This document shows positions 53,065-63,379 of a DNA stretch of 64,000 nucleotides, in pieces. The notes under the pieces are model-generated. The model was not told the origin of the DNA. It was given only the letters and a program-made list of their open reading frames with translations, and did no database searches. The number at the start of each line of letters is the position of its first letter. The first letter of the stretch is position 1. The stretch is from Evernia prunastri (Eukaryota; Ascomycota; Lecanoromycetes; Lecanorales; Parmeliaceae), in NCBI GenBank assembly GCA_003184365.1, contig NKYR01000094.1, positions 100,422-164,421 of the forward strand, in the 5' to 3' direction. The translations under genes and the position numbers were made by a program.

Positions 53065-54780
53065 ATGCGTCTTATAAACACCTCTACACTTGAGCTGCAT
53101 GAATTTATCGGTAGGGACATTCCTCAATATGCGATACTGTCCCACACATGGGAAGATGGGGAGTTCCTCTTCCACCACATGGCGAGTCGAGCGTCACTTC
53201 ATTTGCCAGGCTTCGCAAAGATCTCCAAATTCTGCGAGCGAGCTAAAAGTGACAGCCTTGACTTTGCCTGGATAGACACTTGTTGCATTGACAAGTCTAG
53301 CAGTGCAGAGCTCTCTGAGGCCATCAACTCGATGTATGAATGGTACCACAGGGCGAGTGTTTGCTATGTCTATCTATCCGACGTCTCTGTGCTCGCGCAA
53401 AACGATGATAAAAAGGCAGACGGGGAGAAGGAATTCCAAGGTTGTCGCTGGTTTACAAGGGGCTGGACCCTGCAGGAGCTTTTGGCTCCGCGATATGTAA
53501 AGTTCTTCGATAAAGATTGGATCAATTTTGGTTCGAGAAGAAGTCTGGTGCCGGATCTGGTCTCAATCACTGGCATTGATGCCACCCATTTGGAATGGCC
53601 CCATTGGGCAAGTATTGCAACGAGAATGTCGTGGGCATCCTCTCGAAAGACTACCAGAGTCGAAGACGTAGCGTACTGTCTTCTTGGGCTGTTTGAAGTG
53701 AACATGCCACTGCTGTATGGGGAGGGTGAGAAGGCATTTCAGCGTTTGCAGCACGAGATCCTGAAGGACTCGGATGACGAGTCTATATTCGCGTGGAGAA
53801 ACGAATCCCTCGTACATTCCGGTATGCTTGCCCTTTCTCCCGCTGACTTTTCCGACTCCGGGCACGTGGTACCTAAAGGTATTCCACGACGGACCCCCAT
53901 AGCGATGACGAACCGTGGTCTAAGGATTGACATCGAGCAACATCTCGCTTACAGAATCCCGGAAAATGAATGTGACCGAGGTCTGCATCCTGAAGTGCAC
54001 CTTATCGAACTTGCCTGTGAGGTTCCGTTGACTAAAAGACCCATCATGATCGTGTTACGAGCCTTTTCTTCGGGGTCAACCTACAAAAGGCAAGGCACTA
54101 GCTTTAACATCGGCTCCATATCACAAGAAGGCATCGAAGCACTCGGCTGCTACAAAGTCGACCAGCCAGAAACGTTTTACGTCTCGAGCACCAACTACTT
54201 CAACGAGGACGACTTCAAGAACGAGGCACTCTGCTTACCCACCATCATCAAACTATGTCCCATAAGTGCGGAAACATTTGCCATAGCCCGCCTTGACGAA
54301 ACCGACGGGGAAGCCAAATGGCAGAGCATAGCGAGCTCGGACGACGCAACCACTCTGACCCTGGAGCCGAAGCTGAAAGAGCCCGAGACCCTCCGGCTCT
54401 CCGGGTCGCACGACTGGATTTTGGAACTCGACCTCAAGTCCGATTTCATCCGGCCCGACCCCGTCTACGCGGCCCAGGACATGATCTTCTGCCGCGTGCG
54501 CCTGTACAAGTCCGGCCAGCAGAGACCAGCACACAGCATCACGTGGCCGGAAGATGCGGCGCTGGGGAACGGAGGGAACTTTGCGGCGCAATTGGCAGAG
54601 AATGTGTACCTGTGGCTCGAGCTGAGCCCGGGAACCCACCGCGTTGGTTCGGGAGGAGAAGTCGATACCCGATGCTGGGTTGTGGAGGTGGAGATCAGTC
54701 CGTTCGATCGCGCGAGGGTGCTGGGGTCGAGGAGCGCGCGGTGGAGTTCCGAGAGGCCGGTTCTGCAGAGTATGATGTGA
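53065..54780 (+). CDS. HET-domain (heterokaryon incompatibility) protein
   Basis: Intronless, 571 aa from the ATG at 53065 (MRLINTSTLELHEFIGRDIP). An extension to 53035 has no ATG. The HET domain fills about residues 1-150: YAILSHTWEDGEFLFHHMAS, DFAWIDTCCIDKSSSAELSE, AINSMYEWYHRASVCYVYLS, WFTRGWTLQELLAPRYVKFF. After it comes the usual continuation (RVEDVAYCLLGLFEVNMPLL, YGEGEKAFQRLQHEILKDSD). The C-terminal 300 residues are beta-rich with no NACHT or WD repeats. HET proteins trigger cell death upon fusion of unlike hyphae and are part of fungal self/non-self recognition. No partner gene (such as a NACHT or lipase-like NLR) lies next to it. Complete and undamaged. Confidence 0.92.
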   Translation: MRLINTSTLELHEFIGRDIPQYAILSHTWEDGEFLFHHMASRASLHLPGFAKISKFCERAKSDSLDFAWIDTCCIDKSSSAELSEAINSMYEWYHRASVCYVYLSDVSVLAQNDDKKADGEKEFQGCRWFTRGWTLQELLAPRYVKFFDKDWINFGSRRSLVPDLVSITGIDATHLEWPHWASIATRMSWASSRKTTRVEDVAYCLLGLFEVNMPLLYGEGEKAFQRLQHEILKDSDDESIFAWRNESLVHSGMLALSPADFSDSGHVVPKGIPRRTPIAMTNRGLRIDIEQHLAYRIPENECDRGLHPEVHLIELACEVPLTKRPIMIVLRAFSSGSTYKRQGTSFNIGSISQEGIEALGCYKVDQPETFYVSSTNYFNEDDFKNEALCLPTIIKLCPISAETFAIARLDETDGEAKWQSIASSDDATTLTLEPKLKEPETLRLSGSHDWILELDLKSDFIRPDPVYAAQDMIFCRVRLYKSGQQRPAHSITWPEDAALGNGGNFAAQLAENVYLWLELSPGTHRVGSGGEVDTRCWVVEVEISPFDRARVLGSRSARWSSERPVLQSMM

Positions 54781-55329
54781 GACGGGGGGACGTTTTTCCA
54801 CGGCGGAGATATCTGAATGGGCTCTTTTGGCTGGCTTTTTGAGGATTGTGCTCGGCTGGGGAGTTTGATTGGTCGATGAGGATATAATGTGAACGAGGCG
54901 AAGAAGCGATACTTACTTTAGGGACTATATTAGATTTTTCTTTTTTTTTCTGCTCGACGCCTGTGTATTTATACATTTTAACTAAGCGTTGAGCCCATAG
55001 ATAGGGGTCGGAAAGATATGATATTCCGTATACCATTGTGCTTCCTTTTCCCATTACCATATTAGTAGATACTAGATAGGGTTTTGAGCGAAGCGAATAG
55101 CAGGACGTGCAAAATGTATTGCCCGGAGGGTTCAGCGAAAATGGTAGCAACGTTTTGTTTTCTTATCAGCCTCTATACCTATCCCCACAACGAAAGCGTG
55201 GATAAATGACACTTGTAGTATAGAAACTGCATGACTTGAATAACATAAAGCAACTAGAATGATACATTTGCTATCTGAGACAGGAATATAGATAGCGTAT
55301 TGCTATCTTGATCCCCCCCGCTTCCTCGT
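54781..55329. other. intergenic
   Basis: 3' flank of the HET gene, AT-rich in places. No feature seen. Confidence 0.5.
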
Positions 55330-55749
55330 TCACCCCCCTTGCCCCCCTCTCAATACAACGAGGCCCCAATGACCGGACTCGCAGCTGTTCGAAGAGGAAA
55401 TGCTCGATCTGGGGAGTACTATGCCGTGAGCGGAGTGGTGATCTTGCCGTAGCTGTGGAAGGAAGGTCTGCTGTGAGTAGCATCGCTTCATGATCAAAGC
55501 ATGGAAGCCGCAGATAGCGAGGCAATCTATGTCTTTTCGTAAAATAAGGCATGGGGGATCAAGCGCCGAGGTTTGACGGAGTTTATCAGGGGCGTGTGGT
55601 GGAACGTAGTGATGGAAGTGGTGGAATTCACATTTTGCACTGATGTGGACGGCGGCGAGGGGTGTTGGTAGCAAGTCTGTGGCGTTCTGAAGAGCGGCGA
55701 GAAATGACGTGAGTTTGGGGTCGCAGTGTGGCGCGTGCATTTCTGCCAT
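55330..55749 (-). CDS. doubtful small protein
   Basis: 139-codon ATG-started frame (MAEMHAPHCDPKLTSFLAAL). The first 60 residues look protein-like (helical start, then a His-rich FHHFHHYVPPHAP), but there is no recognised family and the C-terminal part is irregular. It may be a chance frame, or the first exon of a spliced gene. Confidence 0.25.
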   Translation of the reverse strand: MAEMHAPHCDPKLTSFLAALQNATDLLPTPLAAVHISAKCEFHHFHHYVPPHAPDKLRQTSALDPPCLILRKDIDCLAICGFHALIMKRCYSQQTFLPQLRQDHHSAHGIVLPRSSISSSNSCESGHWGLVVLRGGQGG

Positions 55750-56465
55750 TGAGGGGCATGGTGATCGCGTCCATTGGAAGGTTAGGAGACTGTTGATGTT
55801 GATCAGAGGTATTAAAAGCGCCGACGAAAGCGCCGATGAAGCTATTTTCTCAGATGTGACGACGACTTGAGAAGGGACACCGTTTATATCTTACTGTACG
55901 AGGAGCATCGGAGGTATCCTGGTTGCTCCGGGAGGAGGGAGTACCTTCAGATTTATTGAAGAAATACAATACCATAGCTAGCTAGCGCGCCAAGGGCTCA
56001 CCTGCTGCTGGGATCCGACGGTAAGCTGCTGACTAGGGTGTTGCAAAAGGTCGACATGAGGTGATTGAGAAAGAGCCCAAGAGGTCGACAGACGAGACAG
56101 CACCGAACATTGAGATGATGAAGAGGGTCCCGAGGAAGTCTGATGGCGAGCTCTTGTGTGCATTGGATGACAAGGGTATTTGTACCGAGTCGACCTAAAG
56201 CAAATTTTACGATTCTCTGCCTGCCGCACGCGATCAGCAACAGTTGAACAGTCACTGGACGAGCCAAGCTGACTCACACACGTTGAATGTTTAGCACTGC
56301 CTCTAGCTTCTCCTTTCCAGACGCACCCCGGATTTATGCCTTCGGATCCACGTTTCCAGTATGATTGCGGTCGGCCTTGCGCTGCCCGCCAGCGCTGGAA
56401 GGTAAATGAGGCGGCCAGGACGATGCTCGAGCTCATCATCAACGGTTTCACCGTCGGCTCTACAT
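55750..56465. other. intergenic downstream of the EF-hand gene
   Basis: A minus frame 56469-55978 lacks an ATG at its head. An inner ATG at about 56437 would give MMSSSIVLAASFTFQRWRAA, but nothing is recognisable. It overlaps the EF-hand stop by four bases. Not annotated as a gene. Confidence 0.35.
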
Positions 56466-57078
56466 TCACCGGAACACCCCCGCCCTTCTCATGACTCCCT
56501 CAAAGTCCTTCAACCCCACGCCTCTGCCAACTCCGCTGCCTCCGTTGGCTTCCAACAACATATCCTTCATCGTCTGCTCTCCAACGTCTTCCTTCAACTC
56601 CCGCGCCACCCTTTTCAGACAGGCCATCGTGATCTTCCCATCCTCACCGCCCATACTCGTGAACAACCTGAATGCGTCCTCCACCTCTCGTTGTTGACTC
56701 TCCTCACTCTTGTTGCTCAGTTTGAGCGCCGCGACGGCAACGAAATGCGCATAGGATATCGCTCCGGTCTCTTCCGGGTCTGCGGCATCCAGCAGATCCT
56801 GAAGTTCGTCTGGCGATGACGCGGGGACACCGAGAGCGGTCAGGGCTTGGCGCAGGGACCGGGATGGCAATTCTTTATCCGGGTTTGCGAAGAGGGAGAA
56901 GGCTTCTTTGATTTCGGACTCGGTGGCTGCACTGATGTTGTTCTCTTTGGCAAGGGCAGATTGGCGGGGCTGCTTTTCTTTGGCTGCCGGCGCTAGAGCA
57001 GCGGCGCGGCGTTTTGGAGGCTGTTTGGCTGTCAATGTGGGGAAGGTGAGAGTGGGATGAGGGTTGGCAGCGCACCAT
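56466..57078 (-). CDS. EF-hand (calmodulin/centrin-like) protein with an ATG-only coding exon
   Basis: The long frame has no ATG at its start. The best model puts the start codon alone at 57078-57076, followed by a 55-nt intron (GTGCGC, CATTGAC, ACAG) and the second exon 57020-56466. This gives 185 aa starting MPPKRRAAALAPAAKEKQPR. The first helix-loop-helix is TESEIKEAFSLFANPDKELP, the second LQDLLDAADPEETGAISYAH, the third REVEDAFRLFTSMGGEDGKI and the last MKDMLLEANGGSGVGRGVG. None of the four loops has a full set of calcium ligands, so calcium binding is doubtful. The order is like centrin/CDC31, which works at spindle pole bodies and in TREX-2/XPC complexes, but calmodulin-like proteins cannot be excluded. 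Confidence 0.78.
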
Positions 57079-57955
57079 GTTGAGATTTCAGGAGGTCACT
57101 ATGTATATGAGGATGGTGTGATAGGTGAGGGGTCGTTATTACGTACGTTGTGTACAAGAGTACACAAGCCTCGGCATGTCCTGAATGATTAGTCTCCAAA
57201 AACCAGGAAAAGATAAAGTCGCGAGATTGAGTATGAAGAAAGGCGTTTTGGTACGTTGATCAGAAGGAGATGCAATTCAGGGACCGGTTTGCCCGAGATG
57301 TTGTTCTCGGATACTATACTCTTTATGAGTAGGTAGAGTACTCGTATGTTCGACTTTGATGTTTTAGAGGCGTGAGTTGTTGTGGCAGAGCTGAGAAGTA
57401 GTGGGATGTCATCGGCAAATGAAACGGCAGTGTGCGGCTATCTACAATCGTCTAGCGCCAACGCCACAGAGCTCTTTGGTGGCTCCAACCGATGCCTCTT
57501 CAGGTGTTACTTGCGTGACAGAGCTTACAGGCGAAAAGCCCCTTCCTACTCTGAGCTACCTTACTTTTCTCCCTACTCTTCTCTCCACGTCCCTTGGCTG
57601 TCCAACACTCGTACCGGATTGAAACTAAATCTGTAACTACCCATCGCAACTACTACCATTTGCTGCTTCCTCCGTTGGAGATGATGATGCGATTGGACAC
57701 TATGTCTTCCCAACTCCCTTTCTCCTGCAGCTCCATAAAGTCTTCATCTCCGTCCTATACGCGCTGGAGGGATCCAACAGCGTCCCACACCCTCAGGCCG
57801 CATATGTAACGGTCCAAACCTTACTGACACTCACCTTTTTCCCCACGGGCCAAGCATCACCCAAGCTCCTTTCGTTACATGCGTCTCCCTTACGAAGACG
57901 ATTAATAGCCGTCGTAGCCAGATCTGTGACCTAGACACTTTCTCAAACAGCACCC
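57079..57955. other. intergenic between divergent genes
   Basis: Promoters of the EF-hand gene and the NAD(P)-binding gene. The frames at 57382-57636 and 57594-57809 have no motif. A CAAACAGCACCC leader precedes the ATG at 57956. Confidence 0.5.
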
Positions 57956-58874
57956 ATGAAAATTCTCATCATCGGCGCCGCAGGTACGTCTCTGTCTCCA
58001 CACTCGGAGAACTATGTAGCTGACAAACCGCTTCAGGCCGAGTCGGCTCGGCCGCCCTAGCAGCATGTCTCAGCAAGCAACACCACGTCACCGCTTTCCT
58101 CCGAAACCCCTCCAAACTGAACCCCGAGCTCCGCAACCACCCCCGCCTGCGCATCACTCAGGGCGACGCTACTTCGCACTCTTCCCTCGTGGAAGCAATC
58201 AAAGACACCGACGCCATCATCCAAGCCGCCGTCTACGGCTCTAACACGCCGTTCGGTACCTCGGACTCGGAAAAAGTGGTCCGCTGCATCATCAATGCCG
58301 TCAAGGAAGTGCAAGCGTCACGCCCGACACAGTCGCGGCCGATAAGATTATGGGTCATGTCCGGGCAGGTGCTGATGGACATACCGGGGTACGTGGGAAA
58401 GATCGAGGGGGATGTGTTCCCTATTCACCCGGAGCATTATAAGAACTACGATTTCTTACAGAAGGATGCCAAGGACGTGGATTGGAGTTTGCTGTGTCCC
58501 GGGAGGATTGACCAGGGGGAGGTGAGGGTGCTTTTGTACAATATCCGCTGAGATTTGATTCTGTTTTCTTGTACGCGCGTTGCTATGCGATCAAGGTCAG
58601 GCCGGGGACTGACTTTGAGAATGTTTTGTTTATGTATTAGCCCGCGGGTCCTTTGGTAGTCACGACGGATCGTGTAGGGCTTTGGCAGAAACCTTGGATT
58701 ATGGGGAGGATGCCTCTTATTGGGCCCGCTTTAAACGTCATTTATAATTGGAGCCAGCAGCGATTGACGTACGCATCCGTCGGGGAATTCTTATCTAATC
58801 ACCTCGGTCCTGGGGAGGAGTTGAGAGGGAAGAGGGTGGGCTTGCTCGAAGACGCGAGAGCGAGCAAGCAGTAG
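57956..58874 (+). CDS. NAD(P)-binding atypical SDR (NmrA-like) protein
   Basis: Exons 57956-57983, 58037-58521 and 58641-58874, with introns of 53 and 119 nt (GTACGT...CAG, GTGAGG...TAG), join in frame to 248 aa. The start MKILIIGAAGRVGSAALAAC carries the GxxGxxG dinucleotide-binding motif. It is followed by HHVTAFLRNPSKL (the beta-2 end with Arg, favouring NADPH) and ITQGDATSHSSLVEAIKDTD. The middle has RLWVMSGQVLMDIPG and HYKNYDFLQKDAKDVDWSLL, with a Tyr/Lys-like pair whose catalytic role is unclear. The end (SVGEFLSNHLG) is like NmrA/HSCARG members, which act as redox sensors or reductases. It may be an oxidoreductase or a regulator. Intact. Confidence 0.85.
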
Positions 58875-59027
58875 GCCGGACTAATTTTTGGATTGAATCC
58901 CACCCGTTGAGCGGCTCCGAGACTGTACATAAACCCTCATGTCACCAACTATCTCCGGCCATTTTTGCTTACAACACTCGCACGCACCCTTTGGTCCAAA
59001 AATCCCCCCGCACGCATCACGGGGAAC

Positions 59028-59050
59028 GGAAAAAAAAAAAAAAAAAAAAA
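59028..59050 (+). repeat. poly-A tract (23 A)
   Basis: Uninterrupted A run about 150 bases after the SDR stop codon. There is no target duplication or coding body that would make it a retroposed copy. Confidence 0.9.
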
Positions 59051-59826
59051 CTTCCACCCTATCACAAACGCTTCCCTTCCCGTCTGTGGGGGCCCGAAAT
59101 TGCTGACTACAGGATTCTCACATCTCCGGCCGCTGCTGACGGGATTGGTAAGAAACACTCAGGCTAGTCTCCTCTCGGACCGGCTTGCGCGCAAAAACTG
59201 AGCTTGCTTGTACTTGCGCTTGACCTGACCTGCTCACATGATCGGAGGCGTCGCTGACAAGGCGGAGGCAAGACAGGCGGGCGTTCAGCCCGAGCCTAGA
59301 TGGGGATATAATTGCCGGCGCGAGACGGAGATGAGGAAAGTCGCGAGATGCGATGCGATGCGATGCGTTGCGATTCGACCAGAGCAGAGCAGGGCAGAGC
59401 AGAGCAGCTGTTGGGTAAGCGGAGGTATGTTTCGGGTGATCACGCGTTTCATTTGTGTTTATTTATCTATGTATGTGTATGCATGCATGCATGTTGGACC
59501 TGTCCGTCCAGATCATCAGGATTGAGGAAGAATGATGATATCTCTACACGATTGCGCAGAACCTCTCTCTGCAAGCATTTCTCTCTCCGGCTGCGTGCGT
59601 TTTGGGGTATCCTGTTCAACGCAATGCAGTCACGAGTGTAGCTACGACAATGATCGCCACCGGGCCCAGGGGAATCGAGTGACGAATTGACTCTAATGAT
59701 GAATTGACAAGCAGGAGCCTGCAGAATGGATGGCGCGGTGCATCGTAAGGTAGGTATTGACATGACCTCTTGCTTCCTTCCTTACTTTCAATATATAACA
59801 TGCAGTACTCGTCAGGCTGAGAAAAA

Positions 59827-59892
59827 AGGAAGGAAGGAAGGAAGGAAGGAAGGAAAGGAAGGAAAGGAAGAAAGGAAAGGAAGAAAGGAAGA
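59827..59892 (+). repeat. (GGAA)n/(GGAAA)n microsatellite
   Basis: About 66 bases of GGAA units passing into GGAAA and GAAA units. Confidence 0.95.
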
Positions 59893-60504
59893 GCATAGAT
59901 AGATGGCAGAGCGATCTTCAGCCGCCCGTCTGTTCACGACGGACGGAGGAAGGGTCGTTTTAATCACGGAAACGAAGACGGAGACGGAACAGGGGAGGGG
60001 CGGGGGGGGAAGGGGGGGGGGGTTGTAAATGAAGTAGGTATGGCAAGGCAAGGCAAGGCGAAACAATTTAGGGTGAGGTGAGGTGAGGTGAAGGCACCTT
60101 TCGCCACTTTGTGGGAACTGGGAAAGGAGAGCCCGCTTTCCTCGCAAGCCTAGCCGTATCGGGGCAGGCGGGTAAATGGGAACGGCGTAGGTGGCTGGCT
60201 GCCTGGGATTCGAGCTGGGCGGTTTGGTAAGGTAGCTTGTGTGTACTTTACCTTAGGTAGATTATTATATGTGAAAGGAAAGTAATGTTATATGGGTTGG
60301 ATTTTGGCACGGAGAGGCCGAGGTTGTTGGGGTTTTTTTTTCTTCTTTTTTCTTTTTCTGAAATGGGTAATTACATTCGTGATGGACAAGCTCGATTTGG
60401 AAATCGATTTTGCAGAGGGCTGGACAAAAGCAGCGACGGAACGCCGGATCGAGGTTTTGCATCATGTATGACGTGCAGGAGATTATCACAAACGGAACGG
60501 GGTT

Positions 60505-62590
60505 TTATGCATCTCCCCCATTTGCATCCTTTCCTGCACCTTGATCCAAGGGTTTCGAGGCGTCGTATCCGACGGCCTTCACGATGCCCAATCCTTTCGT
60601 CCTTCCTTCCCTGAACAGGATCCGATCGCCCACGGCCAGATACTCCGGTCTTTGCACGAATCGGAACGCCACGGTTGCCCTGTCGCCGGTCCGTATGAAC
60701 GCTCGGTCAATGTCGATGATGGCGCATGTCTGGCTGATCGGGCCTACGTGCAACATAGCCTGGTACTTTGTCTTGATTGTGGTCGCGTGTGAAAGGATGA
60801 GTACTTCGGCGACGAACTCCCGGTAAACTTTGGGAGGAGCCTCGAGTTTGGGAAGCACGACCATGCCTTTGCGGACTTCTTTTCTTCGAACCCGTTTCAG
60901 AGCGAACGAGGCAGATTGACCGGCGCTACAAACAGGGACGGGGATGCGTTTCCGTTCAATGGAGCGGATGTGGGTTGTGGTGAATTGGCCTAGGGAATCA
61001 GGGCCGATCAAAACAGCGTCGCCGGCATGGATGACGCCACTTTTGACAACACCGGATACGACTGTTCCGACGAACGGCACAGAGAAGGTGTCATTGACGT
61101 GGAATTCGAAGGGAGCTTCGGCGTCGTAATTTCCGTGGTGCGGAAGGATGTTGAGGAAGGTTCGGACGAGGTCGAGGGACTCGCCGGTGACGTTTGAAAC
61201 TTGGAATACGGGGCAGATACGCTGGCTGACGAACTGGGTGGCGGTTTCAATGGTATCTTGTCGGTTCTTGATGAAGATGGGGATTTTGCGAGCCCCAGGT
61301 GATTTAAGGATGCGGGTAAGCTGGGTGATGGTTTGCTGGAGAATCTGGGGTGGGCAGATGTCAATTTTGGTAATTACTACCATGACTGGGACATTCAGGG
61401 CTAGGGCGATTCCCAAATGTTCTCTGTCCTTTGGTAAGTTTTCGGTGTCCATTTTGGGAGAGAAATATCATACTTGCTCATTCCAATAAGACCATTATTG
61501 GCGGCAACCATAAGAAGGCAGTAATTTGGGCTGCTACTCAGTAATCCAAAGACTGTGGTCCTTAGGTATCTCTCGTGGCCAGCCAAGTCCGTGAAGCTGA
61601 TTACTTTTGCCTTTATCAGGGTCAGTCGCTATGCTTGCTTGAAAGCTTGAGAGCCCTACTGAGCGCTTGCCAATCTCTTCCCATGACAATTTCCGGCCAG
61701 GGACATTTGAGGCGACAACGTCTCCGTACGTATCGAAGCCCATGATCTCCATGCCGACAGAGCTGGTCCGGCCACTCTCAACTTCGTGCTTATGCCTGAA
61801 CAGGTTTACCCGCGCTTTGCCTCGGCCATCGTCAAGGCCTCCCTTGACTAATACACCCAGCATGGTGCTTTTGCCAGCATCCACTATGGTTTCATTAGCC
61901 TTGATTACTAGTCGGTTAAGGATCGCTGCTACCATTTCCCACTACCGCTATGCGAGTCTCAATGACATCTTCTGGGGTCTCAGGCTCCTGGCGTATCATG
62001 ATCTTCCCCGTGGCGCTCTTATCTTTCTCATTCACCGTCTCTGCCTCCTCAGGCCCTCCCACGTTTCGCGTCATGAGTATTCGGCATTCCGCCTGTAGAG
62101 TCTTTGCGGCCCGCCGTATCCTGTCCAACGCAACGTCCCATTGCTCTTTCGAAAATGCCATAGTTTCTCCATTGTCTTCCTGGCCCAGGTCAAAAAGAGT
62201 CTCCCCATTGCCCTCCAGCATGCGCTTCTGCAGGACTTCGCTAAGTTGTTGTAAAATCACCTCCGCATCCCCGCTCGAATCTAAGAGTAGGTCTTTCAGT
62301 CGGACTTGAGTCGAAGTCTCGGCGAGATTGAGGGAATCAAGGATGTCAAGCTCGGCGTGCTCTTCATTTTGGGTGCTTTGCGTTGAATAGCCACTGTCGC
62401 TCGGGGCTACAGAGCCGGCGCGGGCGGCGGGGCGGTTCTTTTGCTGCTTCTCGACATAGTCGGCGAACTCGCTCAGAGCCTGGAGCACCAAGCCTAGTCA
62501 GAAAGACGAATCGGGATAGGATGAAGGTTTCCGTACCGACTCCCCTTTCCGCCGCTCATGCGGAGTCTGTTTTTGCACCCCCGCAGTCAT
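60505..62590 (-). CDS. GTPBP1/GTPBP2-like translational GTPase
   Basis: Five exons (62590-62537, 62479-61933, 61883-61660, 61610-61474, 61423-60505) join in frame to 626 aa. The four introns are 49-57 nt, with GT-AG ends. ATG at 62590 (MTAGVQKQTPHERRKGES). GTPase motifs: G1 AVVGNVDAGKSTMLGVL (about 196-212), G3 SFTDLAGHERYL (about 280-291), G4 TKID (about 341-344). Domain II follows (DTFSVPFVGTVVSGVVKSG, then DAVLIGPDSLGQF) and domain III (LHVGPISQTCAI, GDRATVAFRFVQRPEYL, GDRILFREGRTKGLGIV). GTPBP1 relatives bind aminoacyl-tRNA, resemble elongation factor 1A and take part in ribosome rescue and mRNA turnover. Intact. Unspliced, it falls apart into four unrelated-looking frames. Confidence 0.93.
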
Positions 62591-62905
62591 GTTGGTCACC
62601 AATCAATATGCTATCCTATGTCTTGGGAGATTGTAAATCCTTCGGCAAGCCATCAGAGGCGCTTTCAATAGTCCATTATCCTTATTTCTTTATTTATTTT
62701 GAGTATCTGAACGGTGGTGTGTGCATTGAATACAAGGGAAGAATGTTCGTTGAAGTAGGTACATACAGCTATCGATAGGTAGCTAGGTACCTAGTAAGTA
62801 GTGACGCATAGGAGGACCGCAATTGAGTCATGCCAAGAAATGTCTTCACCCTAACCCCAAGTAACATCTGAGAGTCTCTCCTCTTTAGTGCTAGCAATAT
62901 AGTTA
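62591..62905. promoter_or_regulatory. upstream region of the GTPBP1-like gene
   Basis: No specific site. It ends at the left target duplication of the hAT-like MITE. Confidence 0.4.
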
Positions 62906-63219
62906 GGCACCCCATACGCGTATACCCCCTGTTCACTAGGCGTATACCCCCCCCCTATATATGTGGTATACGCAGTCTGAAGAGCTTCAAAGGTGGTTAT
63001 CTTGCTACCTACAGAGCGGTCACGAGTGAACAGGATCCTCCCTTCCTTCGGGGGGCCCCTCCTGTACACACTCGCTCCTTCGCTCTTGCGGTGCGCTGGA
63101 TTTTAAACCGACTAGCCCTGCCGGGGGCTAACGGCTAAAGCCCGGAGACAGAATTTTGGTGTGAGGGGGGTTTACGCCTAGTGAACAGGGGGTATACGCG
63201 TATGGGCTGCCTATAGTTA
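62898..63219 (+). mobile_element. hAT-like MITE with 8-bp target site duplication
   Basis: 306-bp element (62906-63211) between two perfect copies of TATAGTTA (62898-62905 and 63212-63219). Terminal inverted repeats of about 39 nt start GGCACCCCATACGCGTATAC (left) and GGCAGCCCATACGCGTATAC (right, read inward), one mismatch in the first 39 bases. No transposase frame. An 8-bp duplication is the mark of hAT-type insertion. A perfect duplication and near-identical ends suggest a fairly recent event. It ends 161 bases before the duplication-flanked leader reaches the ATG of the HET gene at 63380. Confidence 0.88.
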
Positions 63220-63379
63220 TTCTATACCTATATCATTATTTAATAGATCATAAGTATCCGACAGTGTTACTACTATATTATTGTTCTAAATATACCTTTA
63301 TACGTCGTCGTGATCGTCTATAATTTATCTGTGATACTAGAGAAATACTAAGTCTATCTATAATAGCAAAATACTGCGT

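Larger units (their letters stand above)
58875..60504. other. intergenic, microsatellite-rich
   Basis: Contains several simple repeats (A23 at 59028-59050, CGATG-like repeat at about 59349-59372, AGAGC/AGGGC repeats at about 59390-59406, GGAA/GGAAA at 59827-59892, G-runs at 60001-60024, GGCAA and GGTGA repeats at about 60045-60090). No gene recognised. Open frames here are by-products of the repeats. Confidence 0.6.

Noticed and set aside
59021..59060. Poly-A tract as the tail of a LINE or retroposed gene
   Set aside because: No reverse-transcriptase-like or gene-like body upstream and no target duplication. It is treated as a simple repeat.
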